This document shows positions 14,791-23,800 of a DNA stretch of 42,752 bases, one piece after another. Below the pieces are notes generated by a model. It ran no database searches. It was given only the letters and a program-made list of their open reading frames with translations, and was not told where the DNA came from. How positions within the stretch are numbered: the stretch's first letter is position 1; every line of letters begins with the position of its first letter. The stretch is taken from assembly GCA_024401995.1 (NCBI GenBank), contig JAKSJZ010000007.1:1-42752 (forward strand), given 5' to 3'. The DNA comes from Bacteroidales bacterium. Its GTDB lineage: Bacteria > Bacteroidota > Bacteroidia > Bacteroidales > UBA932. The translations under genes and the position numbers were made by a program.

Positions 14791-16970
14791 GAAAGGGAAT
14801 TTTTGTCCTGCTGGCGGCGCTGGCTTGCTCCGCTGCAGTATCCTGCGGTCCGCGGGAAGTGAAAACCACGTTTCAGACAAGCGCCGGATGGCGTCCTTCA
14901 CTTGACAACAGGGCGGATGCCGTTATGGTTTACGGCACTGCGGACAACGGCTCGAAGCTGGAGTCCTGGGGAATCTACGGCGCCGGTGACTTCGAGTCGC
15001 GGCTCAAGTCCTGGCGTGACAGGGGATATTCCGCAGGCTTTATGACGGGCATAGCCTGGGGAGCGTATGCCGATTATTTCACCGGAGAGTGGGACGGGGC
15101 GTCCCACTTGGACGAAGGACAGGTCGATATGAACGGCGATACGCTGTGGCACGGCGAAATGACCCCATACCTTGTTCCCACGTCCAACTTCCTCGAATAT
15201 ATGAAGGAAGTCCACCTCAAGAGGGTGATCGACGCCGGGGTGACCGACATATTCCTGGAGGAGCCGGAGTTCTGGGCAAACGGCGGTTACAGCGAGGCGT
15301 TCAGGAGGGAGTGGCGCGACTTCTACGGATCCGACTGGAGGCCGCAGCACGAATCGCCCGAGGCGGCCTACCTGTCCGGGAAATTGAAGTACCATCTATA
15401 TTACAGGGCGCTTGAAGAGGCTTTCACCTTTGCAAAGGAGTATGGCAGGAGCCGCGGGCTGGACGTGAAGTGCTATGTGCCTACCCACTCGCTGCTCAAC
15501 TATTCGCAGTGGCGCATAGTCTCGCCGGAGGCTTCGCTGGCGCTCTTGCCCTGTGTGGACGGATATATCGCCCAGGTATGGACAGGTACGTCCAGGGTTC
15601 CCTGCTTCTATGAGGGGGTGTCTGCGGAAAGGGTCTTCGAGACCGCTTTCCTCGAGTACGGGTCGATGGTGTCGATGACCGCCCCGACCGGCAGGAAGAT
15701 ATTTTTCCTCACGGACCCCATAGAGGACGGGGTGCGGGACTGGGAGGATTACAAGCGCAACTACAACGCGACCTTCACGGCCCAGTTGCTTTATCCGCAG
15801 GTCGCGGATTATGAGGTGATGCCCTGGCCGGAGCGCATCTATGACGGACGGTACAGGGTCAGCGCCGGCTCTGACGAGATGTCGGGCCTTCCGGAGGATT
15901 TCGCGACGTCGATGCAGATAATGATAAACTCGCTCAATTCCGTGCCCGTGTCCCGCGGGAGGATTTCGGGGACTCCCGGTATCAGCGTGCTGATGGGCAA
16001 TTCGATGATGTTCCAGCGCTTCCCGGAGTTCGAGGGGTATTCCGACGAAAGGTTTTCGGACTTCTACGGGGAGGCTCTGCCTTTCCTGAAGAGGGGTGTC
16101 GGCATCGGTATGGCCCATCTTGAGAATCTCGGATGCCGCGGTGCGTTCGACGGGATCGAGGTTCTTCTGATGTCATATTCGAATATGAAGCCGCTTGATG
16201 CCAAGGCCCATGCCGCGCTTGCGGAATGGGTGCGCAAGGGTGGCGTAATCGTGTATGCCGGGCGTGATGACGACCCGTACCAGAAGGTGATGGAGTGGTG
16301 GAATACCGGAGACAGGAAGTATGCCTGCCCCGCCGACCACCTGTTCTCTCTGATGGGTATCCCGGAAGGGGCCGCGGAAGGGGAATACGGCTATGGCAGG
16401 GGAGTCGTGAGGATTGTGCGCCGCAATCCGGGCGAGTTTGTCGCCGAAGCGGGCGGGGCGGATGAATATGTCGCCCTAGTCGCCGACTTGTACGGGCGCA
16501 GGACAGGCAGGAAGATGGAGTTCTCCAACCGTCTGACCCTGAGGCGCGGTCCGTACCTGATTGCGGCAGTGATGGATGAGGGGCCTACGGATGAGCCGTT
16601 TGTCTGCGAAGGGGTTATGGTTGACCTTTATGACCCGGCGCTTCCGGTTGTCGGCAGGAAGGTTGTGCATCCGGGCGGTCAGGCTTTCCTCTTCGATATG
16701 GCAGGGGTCCGTCGCGGCGCCAAACCTTTTGTGGTCGCGTCCTCCGGGCGGGAGTCCGATGAAGAGCGCGGACGCGGGGTGTATTCCTTTGTGCTCAAGG
16801 GCCCTTCGGGGACGAGGAACGTTACCAGGGTGTATCTGCCGGAAGCTCCGGAGTCGGTAACGGTTGACGGCGGGGAAGTGGAGCCGGATTGGGATGAAAG
16901 GAGTTCAACCTGTCTTCTTGGAGGGTTTGCCAACAGTCCCGACGGGGTTGTCGTCCGGATAGGGTATTAG
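14787..16970 (+). CDS. Large lipoprotein, TIM-barrel glycosidase-like, unknown function
   Basis: A 727-residue protein. The signal MRKGIFVLLAALACSAAVSC ends with a lipobox (Cys20). The next ~380 residues look like a TIM barrel: TDIFLEEPEFW at 154-163 has clustered acidic residues in the position of a catalytic acid in GH-A-like enzymes, and YIAQVWTG and IFFLTDPIED follow. Residues ~490-560 resemble the Rossmann-like trimerisation domain of GH42 enzymes (EVLLMSY, WVRKGGVIVYAG), and the C-terminus is beta-rich. I know no characterised family that fits the full length. Coupled to the six-hairpin protein by an ATGA overlap, it probably acts on the same glycan at the cell surface or in the periplasm; this is inference. 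Its stop overlaps the convergent transporter gene. Confidence 0.65.
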   Translation: MRKGIFVLLAALACSAAVSCGPREVKTTFQTSAGWRPSLDNRADAVMVYGTADNGSKLESWGIYGAGDFESRLKSWRDRGYSAGFMTGIAWGAYADYFTGEWDGASHLDEGQVDMNGDTLWHGEMTPYLVPTSNFLEYMKEVHLKRVIDAGVTDIFLEEPEFWANGGYSEAFRREWRDFYGSDWRPQHESPEAAYLSGKLKYHLYYRALEEAFTFAKEYGRSRGLDVKCYVPTHSLLNYSQWRIVSPEASLALLPCVDGYIAQVWTGTSRVPCFYEGVSAERVFETAFLEYGSMVSMTAPTGRKIFFLTDPIEDGVRDWEDYKRNYNATFTAQLLYPQVADYEVMPWPERIYDGRYRVSAGSDEMSGLPEDFATSMQIMINSLNSVPVSRGRISGTPGISVLMGNSMMFQRFPEFEGYSDERFSDFYGEALPFLKRGVGIGMAHLENLGCRGAFDGIEVLLMSYSNMKPLDAKAHAALAEWVRKGGVIVYAGRDDDPYQKVMEWWNTGDRKYACPADHLFSLMGIPEGAAEGEYGYGRGVVRIVRRNPGEFVAEAGGADEYVALVADLYGRRTGRKMEFSNRLTLRRGPYLIAAVMDEGPTDEPFVCEGVMVDLYDPALPVVGRKVVHPGGQAFLFDMAGVRRGAKPFVVASSGRESDEERGRGVYSFVLKGPSGTRNVTRVYLPEAPESVTVDGGEVEPDWDERSSTCLLGGFANSPDGVVVRIGY

Positions 16971-17635
16971 CCGCCGGACGTCCATTTCCGGGACAGCCTG
17001 TATCCGTACCCGGAGAAGCATATCTCGAGCAGCAGTTCGAAACCCATCGCCGTGAGGGAGCAGAAGGCCACCTGCCTGAGGCTCCAGCCGAAAAGCGGTA
17101 CGCTGACCGTGAGGGCGAAGATGAAATTGTCGGCGAACTGGGACACGGCGGTCGAGGTGAAGCTGCGGGCGGCGAACTTCCAGTATGACTCCCCTTTGCG
17201 GGACAGGAGCCGCGCGACTCCCATATTGACCAGCGAGTTGATTATTGAGGCCGTCGCCATTGCGAATGCCGACCCCAGAACTATCCAGGTCGAGCCTCCT
17301 ATCGTATTGTTGAGGGAGTCATTCACTTCGGCAAGGCCGGTGGCATAGTACTCGCCCCACATCCCGGGAGTGAGCGAGACCAGCTTGAACACGAGGAATA
17401 CCGCCAGATTGACGGCTACCGCCAGTATCGACAACTGCGCCGCCGTCCTGCCGCCATAGACCTTGCAGACGCAGTCCATAAGCAGGAAAGGTATCCACGA
17501 GAGCACGAATCCGCAGTCCAGCGCCACCCAGTCGGTGTGGAAAAGCTCCTTGTTTGCCAGCAGGTTCATCGCCACCACCGACAGCATCATCGCTGCCGGG
17601 ACAAGCGGGGGTAACTTCGAGAGGAACTTCATCAT
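16967..17635 (-). CDS. VUT/YhhQ family transporter (probable queuosine precursor uptake)
   Basis: A 222-residue membrane protein with about six helices, matching the VUT family (YhhQ/QPTR), whose characterised member imports queuosine precursors. LDCGFVLSWIPFLLMDCVCKVYGG is a typical segment, followed by AVNLAVF, NSLVNMGVAR and SQFADNFIF. The start is ATG 17635 (double Met); an open frame to 18118 runs back over cmk and is rejected. Its stop overlaps the convergent lipoprotein stop by 4 bases. The leader of ~28 bases contains a small GC hairpin, but no preQ1 riboswitch consensus was recognised. Confidence 0.82.
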   Translation of the reverse strand: MMKFLSKLPPLVPAAMMLSVVAMNLLANKELFHTDWVALDCGFVLSWIPFLLMDCVCKVYGGRTAAQLSILAVAVNLAVFLVFKLVSLTPGMWGEYYATGLAEVNDSLNNTIGGSTWIVLGSAFAMATASIINSLVNMGVARLLSRKGESYWKFAARSFTSTAVSQFADNFIFALTVSVPLFGWSLRQVAFCSLTAMGFELLLEICFSGYGYRLSRKWTSGG

Positions 17636-17662
17636 GGCCTTGCGCCGCCTGGAAGCGGCGTG

Positions 17663-17690
17663 CAAAGATAGCGGAATTTTATTATATTTG
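17663..17690. promoter_or_regulatory. Divergent -7 boxes, transporter and cmk
   Basis: On the minus strand TATCTTTG (complement of 17663-17670) fits the transporter gene with a leader near 25 bases. On the plus strand TATATTTG (17683-17690) ends 8 bases before the cmk ATG at 17699, implying a leaderless or nearly leaderless cmk mRNA. Neither has a clear -33 element. Confidence 0.5.
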
Positions 17691-17698
17691 CCTTTACT

Positions 17699-18382
17699 AT
17701 GAAAATTCCCGATATCATTATTGCAATAGACGGCTGTTCGGGCACCGGGAAAAGTTCCTTTGCCCGGGCGCTTGCCGCGGAGACAGGATTCCTTCATCTT
17801 GATTCGGGTGCGCTGTACCGTGCGGTGACGCTTTTCGCACAGGAGCGGAAGTTGATTTCCGCCGCCGACGAGGTGAGCCCCGGATTGGAGGCGGAGCTCC
17901 GTTCCCTCGACCTGCGGTTCGGCCCCGACAACCGCACGTATATCGGTGAGCGTTGCGTGGAGAGGGAGATACGCACTATGGAAGTCAGTTCGCAGGTAAG
18001 CCCCATATCGGCCCTGCCTTATGTGAGGGCTTTCGTGGACGGTATCCTTCATTCCTATGGCCGCGACGGGCGGATTATTATGGACGGCAGGGATATAGGG
18101 ACCACGGTATTCCCTCAAGCGCAGGTCAAGATTTTTATGACGGCTTCGGAGCAGGTGCGTGCGCAGAGACGCTTCAAGGAGCTCGAGGCGAAAGGGGAGA
18201 GTCCGGTTATCGGGGAGGTTCTGGAGAATATCCGCAGACGCGACAGGATAGATTCCACGCGGGCGGCTTCACCGTTGGCCAAGGCGCCCGACGCTTTTGT
18301 CCTCGACAATTCCGATATGACTCTGCAGGAGGAGGTCGCCTGGGCCAGGGGACTGCTGCAGGGGATGTTCTCAATCCGATGA
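17699..18382 (+). CDS. cmk: Cytidylate kinase
   Basis: A 227-residue kinase phosphorylating CMP and dCMP with ATP. The P-loop GCSGTGKS is at 12-19, LDSGALYRAVT follows near 36, MDGRDIGTTVFP carries the nucleotide-binding Arg and Asp, and the LID region contains RRRDRIDSTRAASPL. Length and order are normal. Its stop overlaps ispH as ATGA, so the two are coupled. Confidence 0.97.
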   Translation: MKIPDIIIAIDGCSGTGKSSFARALAAETGFLHLDSGALYRAVTLFAQERKLISAADEVSPGLEAELRSLDLRFGPDNRTYIGERCVEREIRTMEVSSQVSPISALPYVRAFVDGILHSYGRDGRIIMDGRDIGTTVFPQAQVKIFMTASEQVRAQRRFKELEAKGESPVIGEVLENIRRRDRIDSTRAASPLAKAPDAFVLDNSDMTLQEEVAWARGLLQGMFSIR

Positions 18383-19263
18383 AGGTTACGATAGATTCAG
18401 GTTCGGGGTTCTGCGGCGGGGTTATCCGTGCGATAGATACCATCGAGGGCCTTCTTGCGGAGGGCCGTACCCTTTATTCCCTGGGTGAGCCGGTCCATAA
18501 CGAGGAGGAACTCGCGAGGCTGTCCTCGCTCGGGCTCCGGGTGCTGGACAAGGCCGCTTTCCCGGACGGAGTACCGGCCGGAGCCGGACTTGTCATCAGG
18601 GCTCACGGCGAGCCTCCGGAGACATACCGGCTCGCCGCCGGAAAGGGAGCGGGGGTGGTTGACTGCACCTGTCCGGTAGTCCTGGGGCTGCAGGGGAAAA
18701 TCCGCCGGGCGCGCGGATGCCTCGGCGGGGGCCGTGGGCGTATCGTGATTTTCGGCAAGAAAGGCCACCCGGAAGTGCTCGGGCTGGTGGGGAATGCGGG
18801 TCCGGAGGCGTTGGTCGTCGAGACTCCCGATGCCGTAAAGGCCGCGGTGGCGGAGGGGAAAATCAAGGCCGGGGAGCCGCTCGAAGTGTTCTCGCAGACC
18901 ACAATGGACCCCGAGGCGTATGGGGAGACCTGCCGCGCCCTGTTCGAAGCGGCGGGTGGGCCGGGGCTGGTGACCGTTCACGATACCGTCTGCCGTCAGG
19001 TGGCTTCGCGCAGGACGGAACTGTCGTCTTTTGCGTCGGCGAATGACGTCATCGTTTTCGTGTCCGGCCATTCCAGTTCCAACGGGAAGGTCCTGTATGA
19101 ACTCTGCCGGAGCGTGAATCCCCGCACGCATTGGATAGGCGGGCCTTCGGAACTGGAGGCCGGATGGTTCCCGGAGGGGTGTTCCGTGGGCGTATGCGGG
19201 GCCACTTCGACCCCGCGATGGCTGCTCGAGAAGGTGGCCGCGGGGATTGAAAATTTGCAATAA
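18379..19263 (+). CDS. ispH: 4-hydroxy-3-methylbut-2-enyl diphosphate reductase IspH
   Basis: A 294-residue [4Fe-4S] enzyme of the last MEP-pathway step, giving IPP and DMAPP from HMBPP. The three cluster Cys are visible: Cys12 in GFCGG, Cys98 in DCTCP and Cys206 in DTVC. Active-site residues include His40 (PVHN), His76 (RAHG), the GHPE motif at ~130-133 and SQTTM near 173. Start ATG 18379 overlaps the cmk stop; a longer frame from 17953 is cmk DNA read in another phase. Follows the common Bacteroidetes cmk-ispH order. Confidence 0.96.
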   Translation: MKVTIDSGSGFCGGVIRAIDTIEGLLAEGRTLYSLGEPVHNEEELARLSSLGLRVLDKAAFPDGVPAGAGLVIRAHGEPPETYRLAAGKGAGVVDCTCPVVLGLQGKIRRARGCLGGGRGRIVIFGKKGHPEVLGLVGNAGPEALVVETPDAVKAAVAEGKIKAGEPLEVFSQTTMDPEAYGETCRALFEAAGGPGLVTVHDTVCRQVASRRTELSSFASANDVIVFVSGHSSSNGKVLYELCRSVNPRTHWIGGPSELEAGWFPEGCSVGVCGATSTPRWLLEKVAAGIENLQ

Positions 19264-19285
19264 TGTGTTCAATTCCTTATTTTTG
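19254..19285 (+). promoter_or_regulatory. Promoter for efp
   Basis: TTTG at 19254-19257, a 20-base spacer and TATTTTTG at 19278-19285. The start codon at 19316 lies about 30 bases downstream. The -33 element overlaps the end of ispH. Confidence 0.75.
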
Positions 19286-19315
19286 CGCGTTTGAAAATCA
19301 AGACAACGATATATT

Positions 19316-19882
19316 ATGGCAACAACAGCTGATTTCAAGAACGGACTTTATCTCAAGTTCAACGACAAGCCCTGTATGATTGTATGGTTCCAGCACGTCA
19401 AGCCCGGCAAAGGCCCCGCTTTCGTGAAGACCAAGCTTCGCAACCTCGAGAACGGCCGCATCCTTGAAAACACGTTCACGGCCGGCGCCAAGATAGAGAC
19501 CATCGAGGTCGAGCGCCGTCCCTACCAGTTCCTCTATGCCGAGGAGGATGGTTTCAACTTCATGCACGAAGAGACCTACGAGCAGATCAAGCTTCCCCGT
19601 GAAGTGGTCGACAATGCGGACCTTATGAAGGAAGGCCAGCACGTCGAGATGATGTTCGTCACCGGTGATGACGAGCGTTGCCTTACCTGCGAGCTGCCCA
19701 CCTATGTCACCCTCGAAGTTACTTATGCGGAGCCTGCCGTCAAGGGCAACACCGCTTCCACGAGCGCGCTCAAGGAGGTTACTCTCGAGACCGGCGCGAA
19801 GATAATGGTTCCCCTCTTCATCCAGCAGGGTGAGACCATCACGGTCAACACGACCGACAGGTCATACGGCCAGAGGGTCTAG
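19316..19882 (+). CDS. efp: Elongation factor P
   Basis: A 188-residue translation factor that relieves ribosome stalling at polyproline stretches. The KOW-like N-terminal domain has the tip loop KPGKGPAF with Lys32, the position modified in many bacteria. OB domains II and III follow, ending with GETITVNTTDRSYGQRV, the family C-terminus. Its stop shares the palindrome CTAG (19879-19882) with the stop of the convergent DUF4783 gene. Confidence 0.98.
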   Translation: MATTADFKNGLYLKFNDKPCMIVWFQHVKPGKGPAFVKTKLRNLENGRILENTFTAGAKIETIEVERRPYQFLYAEEDGFNFMHEETYEQIKLPREVVDNADLMKEGQHVEMMFVTGDDERCLTCELPTYVTLEVTYAEPAVKGNTASTSALKEVTLETGAKIMVPLFIQQGETITVNTTDRSYGQRV

Positions 19883-20271
19883 CGGTAGATTTTTATCTGT
19901 TGAATCTCGTTGCGGTCTTCCTTGGAACTGAGGAAGACCGTTACGTTGAATGTCTCCCCTCCTGCGGAGAGTTCGCCGAAAACATATTTCATATTGGCCC
20001 TGCCCGCCGTGTGTATGACGGTGAAGGACTGCGGCGTATATGCTTCGAAGAAGTTCTTGAGTATCTGCTTCGCCTGGGCTTTGGAGGCATCGCCTCCGCC
20101 GGAGATGACGGAGATGTCGATATCCTTTGCGAACCACGCCGCGAGGGCGTCGGCGTCACCTTTTATCAGGTACTTCGTGATGGTCTGGAAGACGTCGTAG
20201 CCGGGCTGGGCCCACGACGCCGCCGTGGCTATGATCAAGGCCGTCAGGCAAGCGGTGAAGCGTTTTTTCAT
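19879..20271 (-). CDS. Secreted DUF4783 protein
   Basis: A 130-residue protein with a signal peptide (MKKRFTACLTALIIATAASWA) and an NTF2-like alpha+beta fold typical of DUF4783, a Bacteroidetes family of unknown function. Visible features are YLIKGDADALAAWFAKDIDISV near 34-55 and a closing FLSSKEDRNEIQQIKIYR strand pair. I start at ATG 20271 because it begins the signal peptide. A near-consensus -7 box GATATTTG (complement of 20277-20284) is 5 bases from the ATG. It is convergent with efp and divergent from rlmH. Confidence 0.75.
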   Translation of the reverse strand: MKKRFTACLTALIIATAASWAQPGYDVFQTITKYLIKGDADALAAWFAKDIDISVISGGGDASKAQAKQILKNFFEAYTPQSFTVIHTAGRANMKYVFGELSAGGETFNVTVFLSSKEDRNEIQQIKIYR

Positions 20272-20304
20272 TGCCGCAAATATCGTAAATCTTCTTTGCA
20301 TTTC

Positions 20305-20336
20305 ATTGCAAATCCGGGGCTTCTTGCATAAATTTG
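20305..20336 (+). promoter_or_regulatory. Promoter for rlmH
   Basis: ATTG at 20305-20308, a 20-base spacer and a perfect -7 box TAAATTTG at 20329-20336. The rlmH ATG at 20343 is only 6 bases past the box, predicting a leaderless message. Confidence 0.65.
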
Positions 20337-20342
20337 CAAGGT

Positions 20343-20819
20343 ATGCGCATTGTGCTCCTAACCGTAGGCCGTACTGACGTTCCCTGGGTGAGGGAGGGTC
20401 TTGAGGTATATGTCTCGAGACTTTCGCACTATGTGCCTTTCGAGTTGAAGGAGATTCCGGAGTTGAAGGGAGCGGGGTCGCTGTCCCGCGACAGGATAAA
20501 GTCAATGGAGGGGGAGTTGATTCTCAAGGCCCTGAAGCCGTCCGACAGGGTGGTTCTTCTGGACGAGAGGGGAGAGGAGATGAGGTCGGTCGACCTGGCT
20601 GCGCGGCTTTCGGACGCCCTTGCGCGCGGAGGTCAGGGAGACCTCGTGTTCGTGGTGGGCGGAGCCTACGGCTTCAGTGATGAGGTTTACGCAAGGGCCG
20701 GGGCGAAGCTGTCGCTCTCCAGAATGACCTTTTCCCACCAGATGGTGAGGACGGTTTTTGCCGAGCAGCTTTACCGCGCGTTCACCATTATCCGGGGGGA
20801 GCCGTATCATCACGAATGA
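20343..20819 (+). CDS. rlmH: 23S rRNA (pseudouridine1915-N3)-methyltransferase RlmH
   Basis: A 158-residue SPOUT methyltransferase that methylates pseudouridine 1915 in helix 69 of 23S rRNA in assembled ribosomes. Motifs are LLDERGEEMRS, the SAM-binding FVVGGAYGFS and the C-terminal LSLSRMTFSHQMVRTVFAEQLYRA, ending in the typical PYHHE. I start at ATG 20343 (MRIVLL), not the in-frame ATG at 20334, which lies inside the -7 box. It overlaps the histidine kinase gene as ATGA. Confidence 0.97.
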   Translation: MRIVLLTVGRTDVPWVREGLEVYVSRLSHYVPFELKEIPELKGAGSLSRDRIKSMEGELILKALKPSDRVVLLDERGEEMRSVDLAARLSDALARGGQGDLVFVVGGAYGFSDEVYARAGAKLSLSRMTFSHQMVRTVFAEQLYRAFTIIRGEPYHHE

Positions 20820-23800
20820 GGAACCGCATCAACATAGGTATAGTATCGCTTGTGCTGGTCTGCGTGATGGCGGCAGTGGCCGGCATCGCCTCGCCCCGCA
20901 CCGCCGGCGATACCGCCGGGGTGGCTGCGAGGCTCGAAAGGCGTATCGCCTCCAGGCTCTCGAAACTCGAGGGTTATGTGTCGAAGGAGCCTCACAGGCT
21001 TCCGCAGGATATGGTCATCTACCGCTACGATGCCGACACCCTTGTCAGCTGGAACGGGCAGTTCCCGGTTTTTGACGACGACATCTCGGACAAGGTCGTG
21101 TTCCAGAGGCTCGTGAGCCCCAGGGTAGGTATGGCGTCCCCGCTTGCGGGCATAGGCCCCGATATGCAGTTCGTCAATCTCGGGTCGAAATGGTATCTGA
21201 TACGCGCGTATGAATCGGGCCGGGAGAAGGTCATAGCGGGCCTGGAGATTGTCAACCCCGACAATCCCGGTTCTTTCAACGGCATCAACCCGCGTTTCAG
21301 GATTGACGGCCGGTACTCTGTGCGTTCGCTGGAATACAGCGGAGGCAGCCCGGTGAAGGTGAACGGGGTGCCGCAGTTCAAGGTGATGTACGACTCCCTC
21401 GCCTTCTCGTCCGGGATGGATGCGTTCTCGCTGTGGCTGGCCCTGCTTTTCTTCCTGGTTGCCGTCGTGGTGTTCCTGAAGGCGTCGCCGACCGTGCCCA
21501 GGCTGGTCGCCTCGGTTGCCGGTGTGCTGCTGTCCTGCGGCGGAATGTTTGCCTGGGGCCGTGGCGCCGCATCTTCCTGGACCATTTTCTCGCCTGTCAT
21601 ATATGCCGACGGCGACGTGCTTTACTCGCTCGGCGCGGTCATACTTATCAACATAGCCCTGGGTATGGGCGTAATCTGCCTGTATCTTGCACGCAGGCCC
21701 CTGTTCCTCGAACGCCGGGGCCGCGGCTCAAGCATTGCCGCGGCGGTTATGCTGCCTCTTTACGGCATTGTGCTGGTAGGGTATTCGTTCTTTGCGCTGA
21801 GGAGCATCGCTCTCAATTCCGGCATCACGCTGGAGCTTTACAAGGTCTCGTCCCTGTCGGCCGGCACGGCGCTTGTGCTGTTCTCCTTCATCGGCCTGCT
21901 GGTCTGTGTTCCCGTGCTGATTTATCTCGCACAGCCGGCATATTCGAGGCTCATCGGCCGTCATATCAACCCCTGGTCTCTCGGTCTGCGGGTGGTTTAT
22001 GCGGTGATGGTGGCTTCCTTCCTCGTTGCGACCACGTCGATTCTGGGATTCCTGCGCGAGGGCAGGAGGGTGGAAGGCTGGGGCAACCGCCTTTCCGTGG
22101 AGAGGGACATCTCGCTTGAGATACAGCTCCGCCGGGTGGAGGTCCAGATTGCCTCCGACCCTGTAATTGTCGCGCTGGCTTCCCTTCCCAACTCGAAATC
22201 CGTACTTCTGTCGCGTATCCGCGAAGTATATCTTTCCGGCGTGTCGCAGGACTATGAAATAAGCCTTGCCGACACGCGGCTGCCGTTCCCCGACGAGGAG
22301 CCGCTGGCGGACAATTCAAGGTTCTTCTATTCGCAGACCCCGGACGGCAGGCCTATGTACAAGGGGTATTTCACGTTCTATACCGGGGAAGGGCGTCAGG
22401 TGTGGATGACCCTGGCCGTCGAGACGCCGTCGATACGTACCGGGTCGAGTTATGCGGTCCTCCTGGGGTATTCGCGTCCCGGCACGGTCACGCTTCCTTC
22501 GGAGTACTCGTATGCCAAGTACGTCGACCGCGACCTGCAACGCTTCAAGGGCTCTTACGCCTACCCCACTTCTCTGGCCGACAGGGAGTATGTGCTTTTC
22601 TATTCGGGCCGCACGTCATCGACGGTGATTGACGGATACCGCCATTTCATAACCATACCCACGCGTTCCGAACTGGTCATCATCTCCCGCCCGTCCTTCA
22701 AGATTTTCCAGATTCTCACCGCGGGACTTTTCCTTGCCGTGGTGACTTTCCTGATACTGAGCCTGCTGTGTGTGGGGAGCATCAGAAAGGCGGACCTGGG
22801 GCAGAATTTTTTCCGCCGCAACATCCGGCTGATAATTATGATTTCGCTCTTCCTTGCGCTGACCCTGATCTCCCTTGTGAGCGTGCTTTACGTGAGGGGG
22901 CGCGGAGAGAACAACCTGCGCACGTCGATGGCGGACAAAATAACCTCGATACAGTCGCTTGTGAGGACGAACCTGAGGACACTCGGGCCCGGCGTGGAAT
23001 ATTCCTCGAAGGAGTGCCTGCGCGTTCTGGAGGAAGTTGCGTCCAACACCAATTCCGACATATCCCTCTATTCCCCGCAGGGGCTGGTGATGACGACCAC
23101 GGTCCCCGAGGTGTTCGAGAGGATGGTGCTGGGCATCAGAATCGACCCGGAGGCATATGACAACATAGTCGTCAAGAACAAGGGATATTATTTCCACAAG
23201 GAAAGGCTTCGCGGCAGGTCGTATTACGCGATGTATGCGCCCCTGTTCGATCCCTATGGCGCCCTGGCCGCCATAATATGCGTTCCCGGCAGCGGTATCA
23301 CCCCGACGTTCGAGCAGGATGTCATCAACCATCTGCTCTCCGTGCTGGTGGTGTTCGTGGCCCTGATGCTGGTGGCGCGGTTCGCGGCTTCGGCGGTTGT
23401 CGAGAAGCTGCTCCGGCCGTTGCGCGTGATGGGGCACAGGATGTCCTTTGCCGGCAGGGGTGATATGGAACATATCGAGTACGGGAGGGAGGATGAAGTG
23501 AGTGCTCTTGTGAATGCGTACAACAGGATGGTGGACGACTTGAAGGAAAGCACTGACAAGCTGACGCAGGCGGAGCGCGAACAGGCCTGGAGCGGTATGG
23601 CTCGGCAGGTGGCTCACGAAATCAAGAATCCTCTCACTCCTATGAAGCTTCAGATTCAGCGGGTGGCCAGGCTGAAGGCCAAGGGTGACCCCGCGTGGGC
23701 GGACAAGTTCGACGAAGCCGCGCTGGTGCTGCTGGATCAGATAGACATCCTTACCGACACGGCGGACGAGTTCTCCTCGCTGGCGCGTCTGGTGACGGAA

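Noticed and set aside
17636..17662. Possible preQ1 riboswitch ahead of the YhhQ-like transporter
   Set aside because: Only a short GC hairpin is present; the conserved preQ1 loop and A-rich tail are absent.
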